In this document: piece after piece, positions 42,803-50,116 of the stretch
Position numbering within the stretch: the stretch's first letter is position 1
Layout of the letters: every line of letters begins with the position of its first letter
Assembly (NCBI GenBank): GCA_901538445.1
Contig: LR594585.1
Coordinates: forward strand, 1,131,500 to 1,195,499
Direction of reading: 5' to 3'
Source of the DNA: Gemmataceae bacterium
GTDB lineage: Bacteria > Planctomycetota > Planctomycetia > Gemmatales > Gemmataceae
DNA: 64,000 bases
Notes under the pieces: generated by a model
Told to the model about the DNA's origin: nothing
The model's input: the letters and a program-made list of their open reading frames with translations, nothing else
Databases searched by the model: none
Made by a program: the position numbers and the translations under genes

Positions 42803-43636
42803 ATGCGACTGACTCTCGCCGTTCTGCTCGCGACCGTTGTCGCCGGGTGCAGTCGGAAGCACGACGACCACAACTCGTCCGGCCATTCCGATGCCAAGGG
42901 CGGCGGGCACGAGGACGACCACGGCGGACACGGCGACCACCGTCCGTCGATGACCGCGATGGAAGTCCGCCCGCTCGGCGAGGTCAAGGCCGGGCAACCG
43001 GCGGAACTGGAACTCACCATCGCGGGTGGGTCGGGCCAGCCGCTCAAGGACTTCGCCGTCGTCCACGAGGCGAAGGTTCACCTGATCCTGATCCGCGAGG
43101 GGCTGGATCAGTTCGCCCACCTGCACCTGACCCCCGACCCGGCGACCGGGGTCTTGAAGGCCAAGCACACTTTCCCACTGGGCGGCACCTACCACCTGTT
43201 TGCCGACCACCAGCCATCCGGCAAACCTGCGGCCACGGCGGTCGCACAGATCAAGATCGCGGGCGAGTCACCCATTGCTCCGCCGCTAAAACCCGACGTA
43301 CCGGGGACTGTGGTCGGCGACGGCCTGACGGCCAAGGTGGCCATCGACGGAGCGAAGCCCGGTCAGGAGGCGATGGTGCGATTCGAGTTGGTGAATGCTT
43401 CGGGTCAGCCGGTCATCGACTTGGAGCCTTACATGGGTGCGACGGGCCACCTTGTCGTCGTGAGTGCGGACGTAACGCGGTACGTCCACGCCCACCCTGC
43501 CGATGGCCACGCCGGGGCGAAGAACGTGGTGGCGTTCGGGGCGACGTTCCCACAGGGCGGGATGTACAAGGGCTGGGGCCAGTTCAAGCGGGACGGCCAC
43601 GTCCGTGTTGTGCCGTTTGTTGTGCAGATTCCATGA
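42803..43636 (+). CDS. Lipoprotein with His-rich linker and two FixH/YtkA-like domains
   Basis: The 277-residue lipoprotein (TVVAGC) has a His/Asp-rich linker (HDDHNSSGHSDAKGGGHEDD) and two beta-sandwich domains of about 100 residues. The first has HLILIREGLDQFAHLHL, then GGTYHLFADHQPSG. The second has EPYMGATGHLVVVSADVTRY, VHAHP, and GMYKGWGQF with RVVPFVVQIP. The layout is of the YtkA/FixH-like type. Conserved His in HLHL and HAHP may bind copper. ATG 42803 follows AGGAG; ATG 42782 is an alternative. It follows the cytochrome gene by 17 bases, in the same operon. Confidence 0.75.
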   Translation: MRLTLAVLLATVVAGCSRKHDDHNSSGHSDAKGGGHEDDHGGHGDHRPSMTAMEVRPLGEVKAGQPAELELTIAGGSGQPLKDFAVVHEAKVHLILIREGLDQFAHLHLTPDPATGVLKAKHTFPLGGTYHLFADHQPSGKPAATAVAQIKIAGESPIAPPLKPDVPGTVVGDGLTAKVAIDGAKPGQEAMVRFELVNASGQPVIDLEPYMGATGHLVVVSADVTRYVHAHPADGHAGAKNVVAFGATFPQGGMYKGWGQFKRDGHVRVVPFVVQIP

Positions 43637-43846
43637 GACACAGCGCCCGTTTCACGTGACGGGCTGCGATGAGCCACAGGCGGGCGACGGCCTCAAGCCA
43701 ATGCGGCCGAGTCCGGCTCCCGTCTGTCAAAAGGGGTTGGAGAACCGCCGTCGGACGTGCCGACGGCGGGGAGTGGCCCCAGAAGTCACCCGCGTCGGGC
43801 GTTCCGAAGTGGGTGGAACGTCATCACCGTTTACCAGGAGATCGTC

Positions 43847-44296
43847 GTGAACCGTCGTGAAGTGCTGGCCAGTCTCGGGTCGGGTGCCGCAGTCCTCGTC
43901 GGCGTGGGGGCGGCACCCGTTGTGGCCGAGGAGAAGCCCAAGGACAAGCCGAAGGACACGAAGGACTGTTGTGCCGAGTGCGGCACCACCTGCCCGAAGT
44001 GTCTCGCCGAGTGCCTGAAGTGCTACAGCCACTGTGCCGAGATGGTCGCGGGCGGGAAGAAGGAGTACGCCGACTGCATGAAGGCCTGCCTGGACTGCAC
44101 CGAGTTCTGCAAGCTGTGCATGACCATCTGCGGACGCGGCGGCGCGATGATGGCGCTCTGTTGCGAGGCGTGCGCGAAGGCGTGCGAGATGTGTGCGAAG
44201 GCGTGCGAGAAGCACCCCGAGGATAAGACCTGCACCGCGTGCGCCAAGATGTGCCGCGAGTGCGTGAAGTGCTGCAACGCCTGTTGCAAGAAGTGA
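43847..44296 (+). CDS. Tat-exported copper storage protein, Csp1-like
   Basis: The 149-residue product starts NRREVLASLGSGAAVLVGVG, a twin-arginine-type signal. The mature part carries 28 cysteines in Cys-x2/x3-Cys spacing on predicted helices (CPKCLAECLKCYSHC, ACLDCTEFCKLCMTIC, CEACAKACEMCAKACEK). This matches Csp1, a Tat-exported four-helix bundle that stores Cu(I). The folded, metal-loaded export route fits. The start is GTG 43847, after AGGAG at 6 bases; longer frames lack such a site. It is followed by a strong hairpin and then a MerR gene. The cytosolic relative lies at 26670. Confidence 0.88.
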   Translation: MNRREVLASLGSGAAVLVGVGAAPVVAEEKPKDKPKDTKDCCAECGTTCPKCLAECLKCYSHCAEMVAGGKKEYADCMKACLDCTEFCKLCMTICGRGGAMMALCCEACAKACEMCAKACEKHPEDKTCTACAKMCRECVKCCNACCKK

Positions 44297-44303
44297 CCAC
44301 GGA

Positions 44304-44341
44304 ACCGCCGCGACTGCCCAGCGCTGGGCGGCCGCGGCGGT
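44304..44341 (+). terminator. Large double-stem hairpin after csp1
   Basis: ACCGCCGCG (44304-44312) pairs with CGCGGCGGT (44333-44341). Inside, GCCCAGC pairs with GCTGGGC. It is followed by CATTCCC, not a T-run. It probably ends the csp1 transcript before the merR gene. Confidence 0.55.
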
Positions 44342-44443
44342 CATTCCCAGAGTTCCGCAAGGGCGTTGGGTAGGAACCGAGCGACCGTTCGACCCCGTTC
44401 AGGGTCGGGCCGCCCGTGTGACCGTGTCCTCCGGGGGCGTGCG

Positions 44444-44839
44444 ATGGGGCATTTGAAGATCGGGCAGTTGGGAACGCGGAGCGGCGTCGGCGTCGAGACC
44501 CTGCGCTTCTATGAGCGTGAGGGGCTACTACCGGAGCCGGAGCGCCTGCCATCGGGCTATCGCCAGTACGAAGCCGAAGCGGTCGAGCGGGTTCAATTCA
44601 TTCGGGTCGCACAGTTCCTCGGGTTCCAACTTAAGGACGTGAAGGAACTCCTCGCCCTTCGGGACAACCCGGACGCGACGCGGGCCGAGGTACGGGAGAG
44701 GGCGGTCAGTAAAGTGGTTGAGATCGACACCCGCCTCCGAGGTTTGGAGGCCATCCGTGCCGACCTCGTCCGATTAGTCACCGCCTGCGATGGGGGCTGC
44801 CGCCGGGTGTCCCAGCCCTGCACGACGGGCGGCGGGTAG
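44444..44839 (+). CDS. MerR-family metal-responsive regulator
   Basis: The 131-residue regulator has the MerR winged helix (IGQLGTRSGVGVETLRFYERE, then SGYRQYEAEAVERVQFI), a dimerisation helix, and a metal loop with three cysteines, C115, C119 and C126 (CDGGCRRVSQPC). The Cys spacing differs from CueR, ZntR and MerR, so the metal is not obvious; there is no Cys near residue 80. The best start is ATG 44444, although its ribosome site is only GC-rich. A 16-bp dyad similar to the operator of the second MerR gene lies just downstream, at 44858-44873. It may control the gene at 45158. Confidence 0.85.
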   Translation: MGHLKIGQLGTRSGVGVETLRFYEREGLLPEPERLPSGYRQYEAEAVERVQFIRVAQFLGFQLKDVKELLALRDNPDATRAEVRERAVSKVVEIDTRLRGLEAIRADLVRLVTACDGGCRRVSQPCTTGGG

Positions 44840-45157
44840 ATTCCGTTCTGACACACCCCGTATTTGTGTACGGAGTTTCACTGCGCGTAACTGGCACATC
44901 TCCCGACACAACACGTGCACCCGTGTGCGGACGCAGCTTCACTGCCAAGTCAACTCTGCCTGTTTTGGACCGGTATCGCTCATGGATTTCGCGAAAGCGT
45001 CAATCGATACGTATCGGCACAGCAAGTGCACCCAATATTCCGACTCTCAAACAGTCACGCGACGTCTTTTGCCACAACAGCCGGAAGGCGAGGATGCGGA
45101 TGCTTCGTGCGTCCAGCCCGACCTTCCATTGCCGGTGACGACGTCCGGAGACCGCTC
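44840..45157. promoter_or_regulatory. Intergenic region with MerR-like dyad and palindrome
   Basis: No gene is supported. CCGTA-N6-TACGG at 44858-44873 has the same 16-bp geometry and half-sites as the operator at 46065-46080. The flanking hexamers (CTGACA on the left, none convincing on the right) make a poor promoter. A perfect palindrome, CGATACGTATCG, lies at 45005-45016. Either could regulate the gene at 45158. Confidence 0.35.
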
Positions 45158-45964
45158 ATGAAAAACCGTGTTGCCGTTCTTTCATTGTTCGTACTCGCAT
45201 CCGCTGTGGCGGGAGTTGCGTTGGTGCCGTCCAATGCCGCATTGGCCGCCCCGCCCGAGGGCCTGCGGTGGAGCGACTCCGCCGGGCTGAACGGCCCGAG
45301 CCCCAGCACCACACCCCGGCCAGGTGCGAAAGCCCCGTGGGTCTACCCACAACGGTCCATGCTCCAGGTCGTACCCATGCAAGCCCGGACCCCCGACGCC
45401 GTCACGCTGTCGCCGATCCAAGTTCCGTTCACCCGCGCGGCGGCGGCGGGGGAACCGGCGTACATCCTGGCTCACCTGCTGCCGGGCGCTGAGATGTGGA
45501 TCGGGGATGTGCAACTCATCACCGATGCCAGCAAGCCGGCGTATGAACTGGCCGTTCAGTCGCTTGAGGCTGGCTCAAGCTACAACTTCACTGTTCGGGT
45601 CCGCTGGGGCGAAGACGGCAAGTGGGTGACCCAGGCCCACACCTTCCCGCTGCGGGCGGGCGAGGTCCACTGCGTTCAACTCGCTCTGACAGAATCGCCA
45701 GAGATGACCAAGAAGATTTCGGACAGCATTGCCAAACTGGACGCTGCCGACAAGAAGTCAGCGGAGGCCCAGAAGTTCTGTGCCGTCCAGGATTCCATCC
45801 GGCTCGGGGCCATGGGAACCCCGGCCAAGGTGTCGGTCGGTGGGAAGGACGTCTTCCTGTGCTGCGAGGCGTGCAAGGCGTCGGCCCTGAAGGACGCCGA
45901 GAAGACGCTCAAAACGATTGAGACGCTCAAGGCTGCAAAGCCAAAGGAAATGGACAAGAAGTGA
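45158..45964 (+). CDS. Exported TIGR03000-TRASH fusion protein
   Basis: The 268-residue protein has a signal peptide and a Pro-rich stretch, then two parts. Residues about 95-175 form a TIGR03000 domain, specific to planctomycetes: AYILAHLLPGAEMWIGDVQL, YNFTVRVRWGEDGKWVTQ and LRAGEVHCVQL. Residues about 205-255 are the TRASH-like module 'KFCAVQDSIRLGAMGTPAKV' and VFLCCEACKASALKDAEKTL, shared with the lipoprotein at 41127. The combination suggests a wall- or surface-placed protein carrying a Cu/Hg-type site. ATG 45158 follows GGAG. It is probably controlled by one of the flanking MerR proteins. Confidence 0.8.
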   Translation: MKNRVAVLSLFVLASAVAGVALVPSNAALAAPPEGLRWSDSAGLNGPSPSTTPRPGAKAPWVYPQRSMLQVVPMQARTPDAVTLSPIQVPFTRAAAAGEPAYILAHLLPGAEMWIGDVQLITDASKPAYELAVQSLEAGSSYNFTVRVRWGEDGKWVTQAHTFPLRAGEVHCVQLALTESPEMTKKISDSIAKLDAADKKSAEAQKFCAVQDSIRLGAMGTPAKVSVGGKDVFLCCEACKASALKDAEKTLKTIETLKAAKPKEMDKK

Positions 45965-46058
45965 TGCGTCCGTAAATTTCCGAGATCAGTGAGAGCCGCC
46001 CGGCGACGCCTTGTGCATCGTCGGGCGGTGTCTTTTTGTGGAATCTCCCTCTGCGGGA

Positions 46059-46090
46059 TTGACTCTGTACCAAGGTACGGGGTGTAAACT
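46059..46090 (+). promoter_or_regulatory. MerR-type promoter and operator (20-bp spacer)
   Basis: TTGACT (46059-46064) and TAAACT (46085-46090) are separated by 20 bases, the over-long spacer that MerR proteins correct by DNA distortion. Between them is the dyad CTGTACC-AA-GGTACGG, with one mismatch (46065-46080). It closely resembles the classic mer/copA promoters. It lies immediately upstream of the merR gene at 46110, so autoregulation and metal-induced transcription of merR and the HMA-MauE gene are expected. Confidence 0.85.
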
Positions 46091-46109
46091 GCGGGTGGAG
46101 ACAATGACC

Positions 46110-46541
46110 ATGCGAACAATCAGCATCGGCAAGTTGGCGAAGGAGGCGGGCATTGGCGTCGAGACGGTGCGGTTCTACGAGCGGAAGGGTCTGCTCGACG
46201 CGCCGAATCGGAAGGACTCCGGCTACCGCCAGTACGACGACGAAGCGGTCCAGCGGTTGCGGTTCATCCGGCGGGCGCAGCAGGTGGGGTTCACCCTCAA
46301 GGAGATTCAAGACCTGCTCGCCCTCCGGGACGACCCGGACGCCCGCCGCGCCGACGTCCGCGACCGCGCGACCGGTAAGGTCGCCGACATCGACGCCAAG
46401 GTTCGCGACCTGCTGGCGATGCGTGAGTCACTGGTCAGACTCCTGACTTCCTGCGACGGGGACGGCCCGGCGTCGGGGTGCCCGATCATCACGGCACTCG
46501 GCGACAAGAACGGCCCGAAGGAACCTGGAGAAATGACGTGA
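46110..46541 (+). CDS. MerR-family regulator, CueR-like
   Basis: The 143-residue regulator has the MerR winged helix (IGKLAKEAGIGVETVRFYERKG, SGYRQYDDEAVQRLRFI). The metal loop is CDGDGPASGCPII, with C115 and C124. The 'C...CPII' end and the absence of a Cys near residue 80 resemble CueR, which senses Cu(I)/Ag(I), more than ZntR or MerR. The loop is one residue longer than in CueR. ATG 46110 is preferred over 46104, since GGAG is 9 bases upstream of it. Transcription from the adjoining 20-bp-spacer promoter would start only a few bases before that site. The stop overlaps the start of the HMA-MauE gene. Confidence 0.9.
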   Translation: MRTISIGKLAKEAGIGVETVRFYERKGLLDAPNRKDSGYRQYDDEAVQRLRFIRRAQQVGFTLKEIQDLLALRDDPDARRADVRDRATGKVADIDAKVRDLLAMRESLVRLLTSCDGDGPASGCPIITALGDKNGPKEPGEMT

Positions 46542-47284
46542 CCACGTTGAAGCTGAAAACCAACTTGCGGTGCGGGGCGTGCGTGAAGTCGATCAAGCCG
46601 CTGTTCGACGCCGAGCCGGGGGTGACGCGGTGGGCTGCCGACGTGTCCACGCCAGACAAGTTGCTCACCGTCGAGGGTGACGGCGTGTCCGGGGCCAGGG
46701 TGGGCGAGTTGCTACGGCAGAAGGGGTACGAGATCGTTGGTGAGATGCCGGCAGAAACGCCTGCAACACCAACCAAGGCACGGGACGACACTCAGCCGAC
46801 GACGACCTACTACCCCCTGGTGCTGATCCTCTTGTACCTCCTCGGAGCAGTCGGTCTGGCCGAGGTAGCGATGGGCGGCTTCGACGGGATGCGGGCCATG
46901 CGGCACTTCATGGGCGGGTTCTTCCTGGTGTTCTCGTTCTTCAAGCTGCTCGACGTGTCGGCCTTCGCCCAGTCATACGGCAGCTACGACATCGTCGCCC
47001 GGGGGTGGCTCGGGTACGGGTACGTCTACCCGTTCATCGAACTGTCCCTCGGGGCGGCGTACCTCGCCAACTTTCAGCCGGTGGTGACCAACGTCATCAC
47101 CCTCGTCGTGATGGGTGTCGGTACAGTCGGCGTGGTACAGACCTTGCTTGCCCGGCGGAAGATCCGGTGCGCGTGCCTGGGCACGGTCTTCAACCTGCCG
47201 ATGAGCTACGTCACCCTCCTCGAAGACGTTCTGATGGCTGGTATGGCCGTAATGATGCTGTTGCTCGTACTCAGTCACGGCTGA
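46538..47284 (+). CDS. HMA-MauE/DoxX-like membrane fusion protein
   Basis: The 248-residue protein starts with a heavy-metal-associated domain (residues 1-70, metal pair C12-x2-C15 in LRCGACVKS). After a Pro/Thr linker come five or so helices of the MauE/DoxX type, with FFKLLDVSAFAQSYGSYDIV, YGYVYPFIELSLGAAYL and RRKIRCACLGTVFNLP. The CAC pair in the last block is characteristic of MauE-like redox proteins. The fusion suggests a membrane metal carrier, from cytosolic HMA to membrane thiols, analogous to mercury or copper carriers. GTG 46538 overlaps the merR stop and follows GGAG. Substrate is inferred from the CueR-like regulator. Confidence 0.85.
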   Translation: MTTLKLKTNLRCGACVKSIKPLFDAEPGVTRWAADVSTPDKLLTVEGDGVSGARVGELLRQKGYEIVGEMPAETPATPTKARDDTQPTTTYYPLVLILLYLLGAVGLAEVAMGGFDGMRAMRHFMGGFFLVFSFFKLLDVSAFAQSYGSYDIVARGWLGYGYVYPFIELSLGAAYLANFQPVVTNVITLVVMGVGTVGVVQTLLARRKIRCACLGTVFNLPMSYVTLLEDVLMAGMAVMMLLLVLSHG

Positions 47285-47493
47285 TCACGGCAACTGTCAT
47301 CTCTGTCCGTGACGCCCAATGCCCCGCCAGTGAGGTGCAGGATGAAAAAAACAGGTCCAGGACGATGAGGAGGATCGGCGTGGCTGATTATTCCTGCTGA
47401 TCCATTTTTGCGACCTTTTCTCAAGGCGACGGGGCGAGCCAGCCGATTACTGCCTGGAAGTCGTGGAGTAGCTCACGTGTGTCCGGGTTTCCA

Positions 47494-47946
47494 ATGAGGC
47501 GGTTTGTCACCATCGCCGTCGCAGCAGTGCTGGTCGCCACGTGTGGACCGGCACCGTGCCCCTGCCACCTCGTCGCACTCTTACGACCCACTTCAACACA
47601 GGACACACGGCTTCCGCTACCTCCACGGTCAACGTGCAAGTGTTGCCACGCCCAGCACTCGGACGCCAGCGACGGGACGACCACGGACAGCGCAACGAAT
47701 GCCGACCGATTGCCTGATCCGACGAGGCAACCGTGCGGGCACGGTCCGAAGGTCGAACTGGGTTCGACCGGAGTTCCTGGCGAACTTCATGTCGAGGTCG
47801 AGGCCGTCCACGTCGGGGCCGCACTGAGCGACCCGTACTCGGGCTCGCACGTTGTTCCCGCGGCCCCGGCCCTCCGGTCCCAGATGTGTCTCCGCCCGTT
47901 ACCGCACCTCCGCGCACTTCGGTTCGTACACGCCTTCCGCTCGTAG
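47494..47946 (+). CDS. Small exported Cys-rich leader protein before tolC
   Basis: The 150-residue protein has a signal peptide (RRFVTIAVAAVLVATCGPAP) running into CPCHL, then CKCCHAQHS, QPCGHGPK and an Arg-rich end (LPHLRALRFVHAFRS). It follows the plan of the other leaders, but its tail is less conserved. It begins operon C, 55 bases before tolC. ATG 47494 has a weak ribosome site. The CKCC-x-x-x-H cluster is a candidate soft-metal site; a role is not established. Confidence 0.6.
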   Translation: MRRFVTIAVAAVLVATCGPAPCPCHLVALLRPTSTQDTRLPLPPRSTCKCCHAQHSDASDGTTTDSATNADRLPDPTRQPCGHGPKVELGSTGVPGELHVEVEAVHVGAALSDPYSGSHVVPAAPALRSQMCLRPLPHLRALRFVHAFRS

Positions 47947-48001
47947 CTCCGCTCCGCACGTGTTGCTGCGTCACATTCTCTTCGTCACGGAGGGCGAGAC
48001 C

Positions 48002-49501
48002 ATGCGCGGGATCAAGGGCCACGTGCGGCACCTGCTCGTCGGGTGCGTGTTCGGGGGCTTCGGATGCACCCCGACGAAGTCGTTTCTCGACGAGCGTTTC
48101 CCGCCCCCCGGGGTGGATCGCTCGCCGCAAAGTCGCGAGACACCGGAACCACTCCCGTCCAGGAAGTCGCCGGAAAGTCTCCCACCTCGGTTTCACGGGC
48201 CCGTCGTCCCCGCCGGCGGCCAGAACGTGCCGGCCCCCGCCGAGCTGGAGCAGTCGCAACCCGCCGGGGTGGACGAGTTCGTTCAGTTGGCCGTCACGCG
48301 GAACCCCCGCCTCGCACGGGCGACCATCGCGATTGAGGCGGCACAGGGGCGGTACGTGCAGGCCGGCCTGTACCCGAACCCCGAACTCGCGGTGAACTGG
48401 GACGAGATCGGCGACCGCACCGGGGCGGGGGGCATCCTCACGGCACCCCGGGTCAGCCAGACCATCGTCACCGGGAAGAAGCTCTCGCTCTCGCAGGCCG
48501 TCGTCGCCCGGGAAGTCGATCAGGCGACGTTGGAACTCATCAGCGAGCGGTACGCGGTCGTCGCGGCCGTCCGGGCGTCGTTCTACGAGGCGTACACCCT
48601 TCAACAGCGGGCCGGGGTGCTCCGGGAGTTGGTCAAGATCGCCGACGACGGGGTCGGGATCGGCAAGAGCTTGCTGGAAGCCAAGCAGATCGCCCGCCTC
48701 GACATGGTTCAACTGGAGGTCCAGCAGCAACAGTTCCGGGCCGAACTCTTGGCCGTGGAGAAGGAGCTCCCGGCCGCCTACCGCCGGCTGGCGTCGGTCA
48801 CGGGGGAGAACGGGTTGAACGTGCCGGGCGTGGTCGGCACGTTCGACGGGCTGCCCAGCTACGACCTGGATCAGGCCCGGGCGGCGGTACTGTCGTCGCA
48901 CCCCGAGGTCCGGACGGCCAGGGTCGGGGTGGACCGGGCGCAGGCCGCCGTCCGTCGGGCGCAGGCGGAACCCATCCCGAACGTGACCGTCTACGCCGCC
49001 TACATCCGCCAGTACGAGAACAAGTCGCGCGACGGGGCGGCGGGGGTGAGCATGCCCATCCCGGTCTGGAACCAAAATCAGGGAAACATTCGTGCCGCCA
49101 GGGCCGAACTCGGGATGGCGATCCAGACGGTCGGTCGGGTCGAGAACGAACTGGTGGGTCGGGTGGCGGCGGCGTTTCAAACCTATGCCGCCGCCCGACA
49201 ACGCGCCGACCTGTTCCGCGTTGAGATCCTGCCGCGTGCGACGGAAACCTACGAACTGTCGATGAAGGCGTTCAAGGGCGGGCAGTTCGAGTACCTGCGG
49301 GTGATCCAGGCCCAGCGTGCCGTGGCCGAGGCGAAGCTGGAACTCAACAAGTCGCTGGGAGACGCGTGGCGGTCGGCAGCGGAGTTGTCGGGTCTGCTCC
49401 TCGAAGATTCGTGGCCCGGGCCGCTTCTCGCACCGCCCAAGGGTCCGGTCGTCGTGCCGATGCCGAAGCCCCTGCCACCGAACGACGGACCCAAGAAGTG
49501 A
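48002..49501 (+). CDS. czcC: Outer-membrane efflux protein, TolC/CzcC family
   Basis: This 499-residue outer-membrane factor has an N-terminal lipoprotein-like signal (VFGGFGC, Cys 22) and a Pro-rich linker. The TolC fold follows, with two repeats of long helices: DEFVQLAVTRNPRLARATIA, then VSQTIVTGKKLSLSQAVVARE, and the second copy VLSSHPEVRTARVGVDRAQA with VSMPIPVWNQNQGNIRAARA. It forms the trimeric channel that accepts metal ions from the CzcB/CzcA pair. It ends PLPPNDGPKK, whose DNA recurs as a relic at 30958. ATG 48002 follows GGAGGG. It is the only outer-membrane factor gene in the window and may serve all three RND pumps. Confidence 0.92.
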   Translation: MRGIKGHVRHLLVGCVFGGFGCTPTKSFLDERFPPPGVDRSPQSRETPEPLPSRKSPESLPPRFHGPVVPAGGQNVPAPAELEQSQPAGVDEFVQLAVTRNPRLARATIAIEAAQGRYVQAGLYPNPELAVNWDEIGDRTGAGGILTAPRVSQTIVTGKKLSLSQAVVAREVDQATLELISERYAVVAAVRASFYEAYTLQQRAGVLRELVKIADDGVGIGKSLLEAKQIARLDMVQLEVQQQQFRAELLAVEKELPAAYRRLASVTGENGLNVPGVVGTFDGLPSYDLDQARAAVLSSHPEVRTARVGVDRAQAAVRRAQAEPIPNVTVYAAYIRQYENKSRDGAAGVSMPIPVWNQNQGNIRAARAELGMAIQTVGRVENELVGRVAAAFQTYAAARQRADLFRVEILPRATETYELSMKAFKGGQFEYLRVIQAQRAVAEAKLELNKSLGDAWRSAAELSGLLLEDSWPGPLLAPPKGPVVVPMPKPLPPNDGPKK

Positions 49502-49562
49502 GACGGTCGATGTTGACTTTCGCGGCCCGAACTCGGATAGTTTGCGAGAGGAGAAACGGATC

Positions 49563-50009
49563 GTGACACGGTTGCTCGTCATCGTGCTGACGCTGGTGGG
49601 GCCGCTCCCCATTCGGGCCTGCACGTGCGCTGCGACCCCGGTCACCTGTAGCGATCCGAGTTGCCCCACTGCTCCCAAGGTGAAATCCTGCTCCTGTGGG
49701 CACCACCACGATTCCGCCGAAGAAGCAGAGTCCGCCGAGACACCAGAGTCACCAGTTGAGGGGGTTGCGGCGAGCCACTCCCACCCGCCCGAGCACCAGT
49801 CGGACTGCCCGACGGTTCAGCACCGTCCTGCTGCTGACGCGATGGGCCAAGTCGAGGCTCGCGACGTGGCCCCGGAAGCGGCTCCCGAACGCATCGTCGC
49901 TGTTTCCGACCCGTTCTTCTCGCCCCGGCACCCGGTCGGGCCAACCGTCCCCGACCGAAGAACGCCCTCAAATCCCCTCTTCATCACGCTTCTGACGCTC
50001 CGGATTTAA
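49563..50009 (+). CDS. Small exported Cys/His-rich leader protein before czcB of operon C
   Basis: The 148-residue product (GTG start with AGGAG 9 bases upstream) has a signal peptide ending in ACTCAATPVTCSDPSC. It continues with KSCSCGHHHD and HSHPPEHQSDC, and ends SNPLFITLLTLRI. Tail and motif order match the leaders at 13017, 19325 and 39015. It stands between tolC and czcB, so operon C contains two such genes, one per export module. Cys and His composition suggests Zn/Cd/Cu binding in the periplasm. A regulatory role is inference. Confidence 0.7.
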   Translation: MTRLLVIVLTLVGPLPIRACTCAATPVTCSDPSCPTAPKVKSCSCGHHHDSAEEAESAETPESPVEGVAASHSHPPEHQSDCPTVQHRPAADAMGQVEARDVAPEAAPERIVAVSDPFFSPRHPVGPTVPDRRTPSNPLFITLLTLRI

Positions 50010-50116
50010 CTCACGTCCTCGGACCAGTCGCTTGACGCGATCCGTCGCGTCGGCGTCACTGCGTTCACCCCCACAACTTTGTCGTTCGCGCTCTGGCTAC
50101 AAGCCCGGAGGGGGCC

